From Flavobacterium sp. IMCC34852 (GTDB lineage Bacteria > Bacteroidota > Bacteroidia > Flavobacteriales > Flavobacteriaceae): a stretch of 64,000 nt of DNA. The notes beneath the pieces were generated by a model. The model was not told where the DNA came from and ran no database searches. It saw only the letters and a list, made by a program, of their open reading frames with translations. The DNA lies in NCBI RefSeq assembly GCF_030643905.1, contig NZ_CP121446.1:1364001-1428000 (forward strand), written 5' to 3'. The translations under genes and the position numbers were made by a program. Shown in pieces: positions 35,984-43,670 of this stretch; position 1 is the first letter of the stretch; each line of letters opens with the position of its first letter.

Positions 35984-36986
35984 GCTTCTTTACATTGGAA
36001 ATAAGCTGTCCGACCATGGATATACTTCAACTTCTATAGAAACCTTGGGTTCTTTTTTGGAAGCCGAAGGATTTACCGTTTACTATGCTTCTTCAAAGAA
36101 AAGTAAGCCTTTAAGAATGCTGGAAATGATTTATATGACTTTTAAATATGCCAAAAAAGTTGACTATGTTTTAATTGATACTTATAGTACTAAAAATTTT
36201 TGGTATGCTTTTATCATCTCTCAGCTTTGCCGAATGTTAAAGGTAAAATACATCCCAAAATTACACGGTGGTGATTTGCCCAGCAGAATTGAAAGGTCAA
36301 AGTTTTTCTCCAATTTAATATTTAACAATGCCTTTATTAATATTGCGCCGTCTTATTATTTGTATGAAGCCTTTAAGAATAATGGTTATACTAATTTAAA
36401 ATACATTCCCAACACTATCGAACTCCAACTTTATCCGGAGTCAGTCAAAACATTTGAGGTACCAAGCATCCTTTGGGTTCGATCTTTTGCCAAAATCTAC
36501 AATCCGATAATGGCGGTAAAGGTTTTTATCAATTTAAAGAAAATCTATCCCGAAGCGACTTTGTGTATGATTGGTCCCAAAAAAGACGATAGTTTCGAAA
36601 AAACGAAGCGTTTTGCCCAAAAGCATAAAGTAGAAGTAACTTTTACCGGAAAGTTATCTAAAGAAGATTGGATTGCCAAATCCAAAGATTACAATGTTTT
36701 TATCAATACCACTCATTTCGATAATACGCCCATAAGTGTCATAGAAGCCATGGCTTTAGGTTTGCCGGTGGTTTCCACTAATGTTGGTGGAATTCCTTAT
36801 TTATTGAAGCACGAATCCAATGCTTTATTGGTTTCTGATGATGATACGGATGAAATGACCCAACAAGTGAATCGATTGTTCACAGAGCAAAACTTGGTCC
36901 AAAGCATCACTAAAAATGCCAAAGAGACTGTTCAAAGCTTTGATTGGGAAATTGTAAAAAAGGAATGGATAGATTTACTGATTTAA
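35976..36986 (+). CDS. GT4 family glycosyltransferase
   Basis: A 336-residue GT-B protein. The acceptor domain shows LLYIGNKLSDHGYTSTSIE and KYIPKLHGGDLPSRI. The donor domain has ILWVRSFAKIYNPIMAVKVF, CMIGPKKDD, and FDNTPISVIEAMALGLPVVS, a clear EX7E motif. The IYNP region is shared with wall or colanic-type GT4 proteins. It is the last glycosyltransferase of the run and lies 51 bases before the WcaJ-type initiator. That gap contains no obvious terminator or consensus promoter. Confidence 0.88.
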   Translation: MNKLLYIGNKLSDHGYTSTSIETLGSFLEAEGFTVYYASSKKSKPLRMLEMIYMTFKYAKKVDYVLIDTYSTKNFWYAFIISQLCRMLKVKYIPKLHGGDLPSRIERSKFFSNLIFNNAFINIAPSYYLYEAFKNNGYTNLKYIPNTIELQLYPESVKTFEVPSILWVRSFAKIYNPIMAVKVFINLKKIYPEATLCMIGPKKDDSFEKTKRFAQKHKVEVTFTGKLSKEDWIAKSKDYNVFINTTHFDNTPISVIEAMALGLPVVSTNVGGIPYLLKHESNALLVSDDDTDEMTQQVNRLFTEQNLVQSITKNAKETVQSFDWEIVKKEWIDLLI

Positions 36987-37037
36987 TCACGAGATTTACT
37001 AACTTGCGACTTCAAAAAAATAAGTGCTATCAAAAAA

Positions 37038-38432
37038 ATGAACAAATACAAGGATATTCACTTCGAAGTTTCGGAAAGAAAAATTCTTTTAAGACTCTTT
37101 GATGTCATCTCTGTATTGGTTTCTTTGTACTTGGTAGGAATAGTATTTAAGTTTAATTACTTCAATATTTCGACCACCAATTTTTACTGGACCATTGTAT
37201 TAGGGCTTTATCTGAATTTCATCGGTTCGGTCTTTGAAATGTATAATTTGCAAGTAGCCAGCAATCAGTTTCAGGTTATCAAAAGTATCATACTGACTTC
37301 TTCGACTACGGTATTGATGTATTTATTGACCCCAATATTTACTCCGATTTTACCCACGAATCGTATCCAAATCTTTTTCTTCTTTATAGCTATTTTTGTG
37401 GCTTTGTTTACTTGGCGAATGATTTATGTTCGCTTTTTTGCCTCTAATAGATTCTTAAAAAAAGTAATCCTCATTTGTGATAAAGAACAAGTTAAAGAAT
37501 TGGTTGACGGATTGGAAAATGCCGATCCACATTATCGTGTGATGGGTTTTGTGAATTCAGACAGCACCAATTTGAAAAGCGATCTTTATCCTAAGATTAA
37601 AAGTGTAGATATTAATGATTTGGAAGTTTTTGTCAAGAAAAATTCCATTTCGGAAATTGTAATTGCTTCCCAAAAAACAGACGGAATTACGGTCAAATTA
37701 TACAACCAACTGATTCACTTACTCGAAAACGGTTATATCATCAGAGAATACACCCAAGTCTATGAAAATATTACCCAACGTATTCCGGTGCAATATGTTT
37801 CCCGTGATTTTTACCGTTATTTTCCATTCAGCCGCAGCAACCAAAACCATTTGTATTTAATCATCGTTAGATTTTTGGAAATTCTGATTTCCCTAATCGG
37901 ATTGGCTGTTGGATTGTTGTTAATTCCTGTTGTAGCTTTGGGAAATCTTTTCGGCAACAAAGGACCATTGTTTTATACCCAAGAAAGAGTGGGGAAAAAC
38001 GGTAAAGTTTTTAATATTGTCAAGTTCAGGACCATGGTTAAAAATGCCGAAAGCGGCGGTGCTGTTTTTGCAACGACCAATGATTCGAGGATAACCCCGT
38101 TTGGCAAAATTATGCGAAAATCAAGAATTGATGAATTTCCGCAATTCATTAATATCCTTAAAGGCGAAATGGCAGTAATTGGGCCAAGACCCGAACGACC
38201 AGTTTTTGTTAACGAGATTGCTGAAGTTATGCCGTTTTATGAAACACGTCACGTGATTAAACCGGGATTAACGGGTTGGGCACAAGTCAACTACTCTTAT
38301 GGCGAAACTATAGAAGACAGTTTAATTAAACTCCAATACGATTTGTATTATATCAAACACCGCAGTCTTTTCCTCGACTTTAGTATTATGTTTAAAACTT
38401 TGAGTACGGTATTATTTTACAGAGGACAATAG
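37038..38432 (+). CDS. WcaJ-type polyprenyl glycosylphosphotransferase (large initiating transferase)
   Basis: A 464-residue polytopic phosphoglycosyl transferase. It has four N-terminal helices (about 12-130), a central nucleotide-binding-like CoA_binding_3 domain (KKVILICDKEQVKELVDGL), a fifth helix near 275-305, and a C-terminal catalytic domain with FNIVKFRTM, the Asp365-Glu366 dyad in KSRIDEFPQ, and GPRPERP. This type loads glucose- or galactose-1-phosphate, or a related sugar, onto undecaprenyl phosphate. It is the second initiator in the cluster, the first being the PglC-like protein at 3956. Its last 21 bases overlap the end of the convergent DUF4105 gene. Confidence 0.93.
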   Translation: MNKYKDIHFEVSERKILLRLFDVISVLVSLYLVGIVFKFNYFNISTTNFYWTIVLGLYLNFIGSVFEMYNLQVASNQFQVIKSIILTSSTTVLMYLLTPIFTPILPTNRIQIFFFFIAIFVALFTWRMIYVRFFASNRFLKKVILICDKEQVKELVDGLENADPHYRVMGFVNSDSTNLKSDLYPKIKSVDINDLEVFVKKNSISEIVIASQKTDGITVKLYNQLIHLLENGYIIREYTQVYENITQRIPVQYVSRDFYRYFPFSRSNQNHLYLIIVRFLEILISLIGLAVGLLLIPVVALGNLFGNKGPLFYTQERVGKNGKVFNIVKFRTMVKNAESGGAVFATTNDSRITPFGKIMRKSRIDEFPQFINILKGEMAVIGPRPERPVFVNEIAEVMPFYETRHVIKPGLTGWAQVNYSYGETIEDSLIKLQYDLYYIKHRSLFLDFSIMFKTLSTVLFYRGQ

Positions 38433-39530
38433 TTTTAAAGGATTTCTCCCGCTGATTTTCAACAGCATATAGACCGTAGCTAAAATAAAGGGCAACATGA
38501 TAGGTAAATGTGGTTTATTGAACATAAAAATCATATATGCCATCAAAATCGCCAAAGAGAGATTGCCGATTTTTTTCAGTTTTACTTCTTTTAAGAAAGG
38601 CAAAGCCAAAAATAGCGGACTGAAAAGCAAAGCGTTGTAATTCCAGAGCACTTCTTGGTGCTGCGAATACAAACCCACCAAACAAAGAAAAACGCCTAAT
38701 AGTCCAGCAACAAAAAGATAGGTCAAAAACAACCAACGCTTATTGATGACAATCACCACTACAAAGAAAGTGATAATGATGTATAGGCTATTAAAAAAGG
38801 AAAAAACCGGTTTGATTTCAGTTCCTTTGAGAATGGTTTTTTTATCAGTTACCAATGGTTTTCCGGCTACTGTAGCTTTGTCTAAACTATTCATCAATTC
38901 AACGGGCAGAAATAGTTTCTCGGCATCGGCATCGGTTTTGGCGCCAAAGATGATGTTGATACCCAATTTGTACCAAAAGTAATTGTCAAAATACGGATAC
39001 AATAAAGCACGGTAACTGATGGTTTTGTTGTCAACTTTTTGAATTTGGGCTTGACCCAATAAACCATTAACTTTTTCAGCGACCATGGTCGTACAGTTTC
39101 GGTCGATAAATTTATAAGTATAATATTTATCCGAAGTGTTAAGTGAAGCGCTTAATTCGTCGAAAAGCTTTTGCTTTTGGGTCAAAGACAAGTCGATTGT
39201 TTGTTCGATGACTTCTCTTTCATCAATTTGGTATTCTAATATAAAATCTTCCACCGAAGTTACATTCATGAAATACTGCAAATCGCCTTTGACAAATTTT
39301 AAATAAAAATTTTCGGTTCTGAAATCGAAAGCGCCATAGTTGAAAACAATATCCAATTCGTTTGCTTCATCCTTAATTCTTAAAGCCGTGTGTCCAAAAG
39401 TAGAATACAGTTCTTCACCGCGACCGCAAGTAAAGATGCTGATTTGGGTATTTTCGGAAAGTTTCGGACTTTGAGAAAAAGCAGGTAAACTGAAGATAAG
39501 TAGGAGTAAGAAAAGTGCTTTTTTCAACAT
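38412..39530 (-). CDS. DUF4105 (Lnb N-terminal-like) membrane protein
   Basis: A 372-residue protein with a signal peptide (KKALFLLLLIFSLPAFSQ), a periplasmic DUF4105 domain containing FTCGRGEELYSTFGHTALR (Cys and His in a papain-like arrangement) and IDRNCTTMV, and a C-terminal block of four to five transmembrane helices from about residue 245. The domain is related to the N-terminal region of Lnb and is suspected to be a cysteine hydrolase, but no reaction is established here. It follows the PorV/PorQ-like gene by 9 bases on the same strand and so is probably in one operon with it. Its stop lies inside the WcaJ-type gene. Confidence 0.85.
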   Translation of the reverse strand: MLKKALFLLLLIFSLPAFSQSPKLSENTQISIFTCGRGEELYSTFGHTALRIKDEANELDIVFNYGAFDFRTENFYLKFVKGDLQYFMNVTSVEDFILEYQIDEREVIEQTIDLSLTQKQKLFDELSASLNTSDKYYTYKFIDRNCTTMVAEKVNGLLGQAQIQKVDNKTISYRALLYPYFDNYFWYKLGINIIFGAKTDADAEKLFLPVELMNSLDKATVAGKPLVTDKKTILKGTEIKPVFSFFNSLYIIITFFVVVIVINKRWLFLTYLFVAGLLGVFLCLVGLYSQHQEVLWNYNALLFSPLFLALPFLKEVKLKKIGNLSLAILMAYMIFMFNKPHLPIMLPFILATVYMLLKISGRNPLKLLSSVK

Positions 39531-39539
39531 AATTTATTT

Positions 39540-40607
39540 TTATCTAAAAATACTCAAATCCACTTTAACCGAAAAGATGTTGGAATACAAAGCGGCACTT
39601 TGATCTCCCAAATCGGTTAAAGCATAATCTACTTGGATGCCTTTGTATTTGAAACCTAAACCAATATTAGGTTGAAAATTCACTTTAGTCGAACCATCAA
39701 TTTGTTCCACATTTTGAAAATTACCAACACCGGCGCGGAGAAAAACCAAATCGGTATACCCAAACTCAAACCCTAAAGCAGGATCAATACTTACAGCACT
39801 GGTTGAGATTACATCGTTGGTTTCGGCAAATTGCATGTTCAGATTTACGGCAGCCAATAATGTATAATCGTAGTGGAATTCGAATTTTTTGGCGATTCCG
39901 AGTTGGGCTTTAGGTAAAGTTATCTCGGTACTTTCAGGCAATTCCTGATTCTGACCTTCTACAGCGCCTTGAATGGCTTCAAATTTATCTTCATCAATGG
40001 CCCAAACATTATAAGTTGTTGTAATGTCTCGAAGCATCAAACCAAAATGCCAATTGTCTTTGTCAAATTGCAAACCGGCATCAAAACCAAAACCCCAAGA
40101 ATTGGCAAAATCGCCAATCACTCTTCGGATGACTTTGGCATTTATGCCGTATTGAAAACCTTCGAGTTTCATTTTTCGGGCATAGGAAAATGTCAAACCA
40201 TAATCGGCAGTAGAAAAAAGACTGATACGGTTGAAATCGATATTGCCTTCGCTGTCGATTAATTGGGTAGTGTTTAAAATGTCATCAACGCCAAAACGGA
40301 TCAGGGAAATACCCCAGGCGCTCTGGTCATCTATTTTTTTGGCGTAAGCCGCATAATCGTATTGGGCGATATTGGCAAAGTAACTGGCGTGCATCAAAGC
40401 CGCCTCATGGTCTTCAATTTTGAGTAATCCGGCAGGATTCCAGTACCCCGAATTGACATCGCCGGTATAAGCAGTTACTGCATTCGACATGCCTAAAGCG
40501 GCCGCATCCACGCCTATATTCATAAACTCATTGGAGTATTTTCTAACGGCTTGACCATGAGTAATTAGGCTAATGAAAAGCAGCAGAATAGCAATCGTTT
40601 TTTTCAA
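39540..40607 (-). CDS. PorV/PorQ-family outer-membrane protein
   Basis: A 355-residue predicted beta-barrel with a signal peptide (LKKTIAILLLFISLITHGQA). It carries the family opening EFMNIGVDAAALGMSNAV with GYWNPAGL, repeated amphipathic strands, and a C-terminal aromatic-ended strand. PorV and PorQ are FadL-like barrels that shuttle substrates in the type IX secretion system, and many paralogues have unknown roles. I place the start at TTG 40607. The frame is open for 21 more codons upstream, but that extension is hydrophilic and would spoil the signal peptide. A T9SS substrate is encoded 7 kb away. Confidence 0.8.
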   Translation of the reverse strand: MKKTIAILLLFISLITHGQAVRKYSNEFMNIGVDAAALGMSNAVTAYTGDVNSGYWNPAGLLKIEDHEAALMHASYFANIAQYDYAAYAKKIDDQSAWGISLIRFGVDDILNTTQLIDSEGNIDFNRISLFSTADYGLTFSYARKMKLEGFQYGINAKVIRRVIGDFANSWGFGFDAGLQFDKDNWHFGLMLRDITTTYNVWAIDEDKFEAIQGAVEGQNQELPESTEITLPKAQLGIAKKFEFHYDYTLLAAVNLNMQFAETNDVISTSAVSIDPALGFEFGYTDLVFLRAGVGNFQNVEQIDGSTKVNFQPNIGLGFKYKGIQVDYALTDLGDQSAALYSNIFSVKVDLSIFR

Positions 40608-40680
40608 GGCAATTTTTCTTTTTACAAATATCACATAAAAATCTTGAATATAAAACGCAGAAGTCTGCAACTTATTGTAT

Positions 40681-40688
40681 TAAATTTG
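40681..40688 (+). promoter_or_regulatory. Promoter -7 element for pssA
   Basis: TAAATTTG matches the TAnnTTTG consensus exactly and lies 29 bases before the pssA ATG. No TTG is placed at the expected -33 distance, so only the -7 part is well supported. Confidence 0.45.
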
Positions 40689-40717
40689 TATTTCTTAAAA
40701 AATAACAAACCTAACCG

Positions 40718-41434
40718 ATGAATATCAAAGCGCAGATTCCCAACTTATTTACGATGCTTAATTTGTTTAGTGGTTGCGTGGCGCTTGTTTTTGTTTCTAA
40801 TGCCCAATATGAATGGGCTTTTTATTTTGTCAGTCTCGGAATTTTCTTTGACTTTTTTGATGGATTCTTTGCCCGAAAGTTTGGCGTTGCCGGTCCGTTA
40901 GGAGTTCAGTTGGATTCATTAGCGGATATGGTAACAAGCGGTGTAGTCCCGGGTTATGTGATGTTTGTTCTTTTACGTGATTATCATGCTTTTGGTATAG
41001 AAAGTTATGTGCCGTTTTTAGGGTTTGTCATTACATTAGGTGCCTGTTATCGTTTGGCGAAATTTAATATCGATACGCGTCAATCGGATTCTTTTATTGG
41101 TTTGCCAACGCCTGCTAATAGTTTGTTTTTTACAAGTTTACCGGTTATTGCCGATTACTTTCATCAGGATATTGATTTGGGTATTTTTTATGACAAATGG
41201 GCATTGTTGCTGATGACATTTTTGAGTGCTTACATCATGAATGCCGAAATTCCTTTGTTCTCTTTGAAGATTAAGAATTTTAGTTTTGCCAAGTATAAGT
41301 TGCAGATTTTCTTTTTGACAGTCTCAATATTGATGATTGTTTTTCTTCAAATATTAGCGGTTCCTTTAATTATTTTATTTTACGTTTTACTGTCGGTTTT
41401 GAATAATATGGTCAATAAAAAAGCTTCCGTTTAG
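40718..41434 (+). CDS. pssA: CDP-diacylglycerol-serine O-phosphatidyltransferase
   Basis: A 238-residue integral membrane enzyme. The CDP-alcohol phosphotransferase signature DGx2ARx8Gx3Dx3D is complete, with Asp48, Gly49, Ala52, Arg53, Gly62, Asp66 and Asp70. About seven to eight hydrophobic helices follow the usual type II phosphatidylserine synthase pattern. It condenses CDP-diacylglycerol and serine into phosphatidylserine, the precursor of phosphatidylethanolamine. No decarboxylase gene is adjacent. Its stop codon lies within a perfect bidirectional terminator hairpin. Confidence 0.94.
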   Translation: MNIKAQIPNLFTMLNLFSGCVALVFVSNAQYEWAFYFVSLGIFFDFFDGFFARKFGVAGPLGVQLDSLADMVTSGVVPGYVMFVLLRDYHAFGIESYVPFLGFVITLGACYRLAKFNIDTRQSDSFIGLPTPANSLFFTSLPVIADYFHQDIDLGIFYDKWALLLMTFLSAYIMNAEIPLFSLKIKNFSFAKYKLQIFFLTVSILMIVFLQILAVPLIILFYVLLSVLNNMVNKKASV

Positions 41435-41449
41435 GAAGCTTTTTTATTG
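41413..41449. terminator. Bidirectional rho-independent terminator containing both stop codons
   Basis: A perfect 16-base inverted repeat (CAATAAAAAAGCTTCC and its complement) is separated by the 5-base loop GTTTA. A- and T-tracts on either side make it usable on both strands. The pssA TAG (41432-41434) spans the loop and right arm, and the stop of the convergent DUF5808 gene (41444-41446) lies in the right arm. Confidence 0.88.
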
Positions 41450-41674
41450 GTTTCTTGTTATCATGTAGATTATAAATCCGAAAAAGGAAAAAATAAGCAA
41501 CATGAACCAGTATGATTTTTTGTGGGCAAAATTTAAGGTTGCTCCGTAGTTAGGATTGCGTTTGTCAACTAAAAGTCGGTCGTCATCTTTGTTCACATAA
41601 AATAGACCGCCAAGTTTCCAGTATTTTGGATTTTCATGCCAATCTTTGAGTGTTTCTTCTGAAGGATTTTGCAT
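41444..41674 (-). CDS. DUF5808-like small membrane protein
   Basis: A 76-residue protein. The soluble part contains YWKLGGLFYVNKDDDRLLVD and YGATLNFAH, the pattern of DUF5808 proteins in which an asparagine-aspartate loop precedes a tryptophan-rich segment. A single C-terminal transmembrane helix follows (WFMLLIFSFFGFIIYMI). The function is unknown. It lies 16 bases after lptB on the same strand and may be co-transcribed with it. Confidence 0.7.
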   Translation of the reverse strand: MQNPSEETLKDWHENPKYWKLGGLFYVNKDDDRLLVDKRNPNYGATLNFAHKKSYWFMLLIFSFFGFIIYMITRNQ

Positions 41675-41690
41675 AGTGAATAGTTATAAG

Positions 41691-42431
41691 TTAGAAATGT
41701 AATTTCTTTTTGCGCAATTCAAAGTTTTGTCCGAGATAAACCTTTCTCACCATTTCATCCGCTGCCAATTCTTCCGGAATTCCGGCTTTCAAGATACCGC
41801 CTTCAAACATTAAGTAGGTTTTATCGGTAATGGCTAAAGTCTCTTGTACGTTGTGGTCGGTAATCAGGATTCCGATGTTTTTATTTTTTAACTGGGCTAC
41901 AATTCTTTGAATGTCTTCTACTGCCACCGGGTCAACTCCGGCAAAAGGTTCGTCCAATAAAATGAATTTTGGATCGGTAGCCAAAGCACGTGCAATCTCA
42001 GTTCTTCTTCTTTCACCACCCGAAAGTAAATCACCGCGATTAGTTCTTATGTGTTCCAAGCTGAATTCGGCTATCAAACTTTCCATTTTGGCGATTTGTT
42101 CTTCTTTGGTCAGTTTGGTCAATTGTAAAACGCTCAAAATATTATCTTCGATACTCAGCTTTCTGAAGACAGAAGCTTCTTGGGCTAAATAACCAATCCC
42201 GTGTTGGGCACGCTTGTACATCGGAAAATCGGTGATGTTCATGTCATCCAAATAGATGTTTCCGGAATTGGGTTTTACCAAGCCTACAATCATATAGAAA
42301 GAAGTGGTTTTTCCGGCACCGTTTGGCCCTAAAAGACCAACAATTTCTCCTTGGTTTACTTCCACGGAAATGCCTTTTACAACGCTTCTGCCTTTGTAGG
42401 TTTTGACTAAATTTTCGGCTCTTAACTTCAT
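41691..42431 (-). CDS. lptB: LPS export ABC transporter ATP-binding protein
   Basis: A 246-residue ATPase. It has Walker A GLLGPNGAGKTT (Lys41), a Q-loop near YLAQEASVFRKLS, signature LSGGERRRTEIARAL, and Walker B LLDEPFAGVDPVAV. The GERRR and FAGVDPVAV forms are diagnostic of LptB, which powers the LptFG permease that extracts LPS from the inner membrane. This links the housekeeping block to the LPS or O-antigen made by the upstream cluster. It follows the CMD-family gene after an 83-base gap containing a GGTTATT-rich repeat. Confidence 0.95.
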   Translation of the reverse strand: MKLRAENLVKTYKGRSVVKGISVEVNQGEIVGLLGPNGAGKTTSFYMIVGLVKPNSGNIYLDDMNITDFPMYKRAQHGIGYLAQEASVFRKLSIEDNILSVLQLTKLTKEEQIAKMESLIAEFSLEHIRTNRGDLLSGGERRRTEIARALATDPKFILLDEPFAGVDPVAVEDIQRIVAQLKNKNIGILITDHNVQETLAITDKTYLMFEGGILKAGIPEELAADEMVRKVYLGQNFELRKKKLHF

Positions 42432-42514
42432 GTTTGAGGTTATTCGGTTATTTGTGTATTTGGTTATTCGACAAATTAACGAATAAACAAATCACCAAAT
42501 CCACCATTTAACAA

Positions 42515-42862
42515 TTATTTTTTTTCTTCCAACGCTTCCCAAAACTCGTAAGCTCTTCTCAAATGCGGAATGACAATGGTTCCGCCAACTAATGTTGCGA
42601 TGCCCATAGCTTCCATCATTTCTTCTTTGGTGATGCCTTCTTTATAGCTCGTTTCCAAATGGTATTTGATGCAATCATCACAACGCAAAACAGTTGAAGC
42701 TACTAAGCCTAAAAGTTCCTTGGTCTTAACGTCCAAAGCGCCTTCGGCATAGGCATTGGTGTCTAGGTTGAAAATTCGTTTTACAATTTTGTTATTGTCA
42801 GCCAATAACTTTTCGTTCATTTTAGAACGATAGTCGTTAAATTCTTGAACTAAATCAGACAT
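42515..42862 (-). CDS. Carboxymuconolactone decarboxylase (AhpD-like) family protein
   Basis: A 115-residue all-helical protein with the CMD-family CxxC motif (Cys61 and Cys64 in RCDDCIKYHLE) and a nearby His68, the arrangement that gives AhpD-like thiol-disulfide or peroxidase-reductase activity. The substrate is unknown. Its gene overlaps the end of tatC by 8 bases, so it is translated from the same message. This tatC-CMD pairing suggests a role in envelope redox, but that is inference. Confidence 0.88.
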   Translation of the reverse strand: MSDLVQEFNDYRSKMNEKLLADNNKIVKRIFNLDTNAYAEGALDVKTKELLGLVASTVLRCDDCIKYHLETSYKEGITKEEMMEAMGIATLVGGTIVIPHLRRAYEFWEALEEKK

Positions 42863-43670
42863 TTTCTTTTTCTTTTTTAACCACTACTGCGGAAATTAAA
42901 ATACTCACTTCATATAAAATCAATATCGGAATAGAAACCACAACCTGACTCGGGATATCCGGTGGTGTAACTATGGCGGCCACAATCAAAATAATTACTA
43001 TGGCAGCTCTTCTGTATTTTCTCAAAAATGCGGGTGTTACCAATCCTAATTTGGTTAGGAAATAAATGATAATCGGCAATTCAAATACCAATCCGCTGGC
43101 TACAACGGAAGTTTTAATCATACTGATGTAAGATTCTATTGTAAACTGATTGACTACAGCATCACTGACGTTGAAAGTTGCAAAAAAGTTAATCGATAAG
43201 GGTACGATGACAAAGTAACCGAATAGCACACCGATAAAAAACAATAAAGTAGAAACGATGATAAACAGCGCTGCATTTTTGCGTTCTTTTTCATAAAGCG
43301 CCGGACTGATAAATCGCCAAAACTCATATAGAATATAGGGAAAACCAATGATGAATCCGGCAGTAATCAATATCCATAAATAAATGGAAAACTGTCCGCC
43401 GACCTCTGTGTTTTGTATGATAAACGAATATTCAGTAGCACAAGCATAAGTGTCATCAACCCCAAAAAAACGGGTCAATTGACAAAAGAAACGGTAAGTA
43501 ATAAAGTTGGGGTCTTTTGGGCCAAAAATAATTTGGTCAAAAATATAGTCGTCAATAAAATAGCAAGCACAAGCAACAATTACAACTGCCAAAGTACTTC
43601 TTACCAATAACCATCTTAATTCTTCGAGATGATCCAAGAATGACATCTCGCTAATCGGTTTTCTAGCCAT
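42855..43670 (-). CDS. tatC: Sec-independent (Tat) translocase subunit TatC
   Basis: A 271-residue protein with six transmembrane helices. The conserved cytoplasmic N-terminal motif FLDHLEELR (Glu16 and Glu17) binds the twin-arginine signal. The first periplasmic loop is longer than in E. coli TatC and contains two cysteines (FCQLTRFFGVDDTYAC), which could form a disulfide. Its gene begins within the last base of the kpsF-like stop region and overlaps the CMD-family gene at its end. No tatA or tatB gene lies in the window. Confidence 0.94.
   Translation of the reverse strand: MARKPISEMSFLDHLEELRWLLVRSTLAVVIVACACYFIDDYIFDQIIFGPKDPNFITYRFFCQLTRFFGVDDTYACATEYSFIIQNTEVGGQFSIYLWILITAGFIIGFPYILYEFWRFISPALYEKERKNAALFIIVSTLLFFIGVLFGYFVIVPLSINFFATFNVSDAVVNQFTIESYISMIKTSVVASGLVFELPIIIYFLTKLGLVTPAFLRKYRRAAIVIILIVAAIVTPPDIPSQVVVSIPILILYEVSILISAVVVKKEKENV

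Noticed and set aside
42458..42492. Rho-independent terminator upstream of lptB
   Set aside because: The arms are AT-rich with a 9-base loop and a mismatch and lack a clean T-tract, so it is listed only as an observation.
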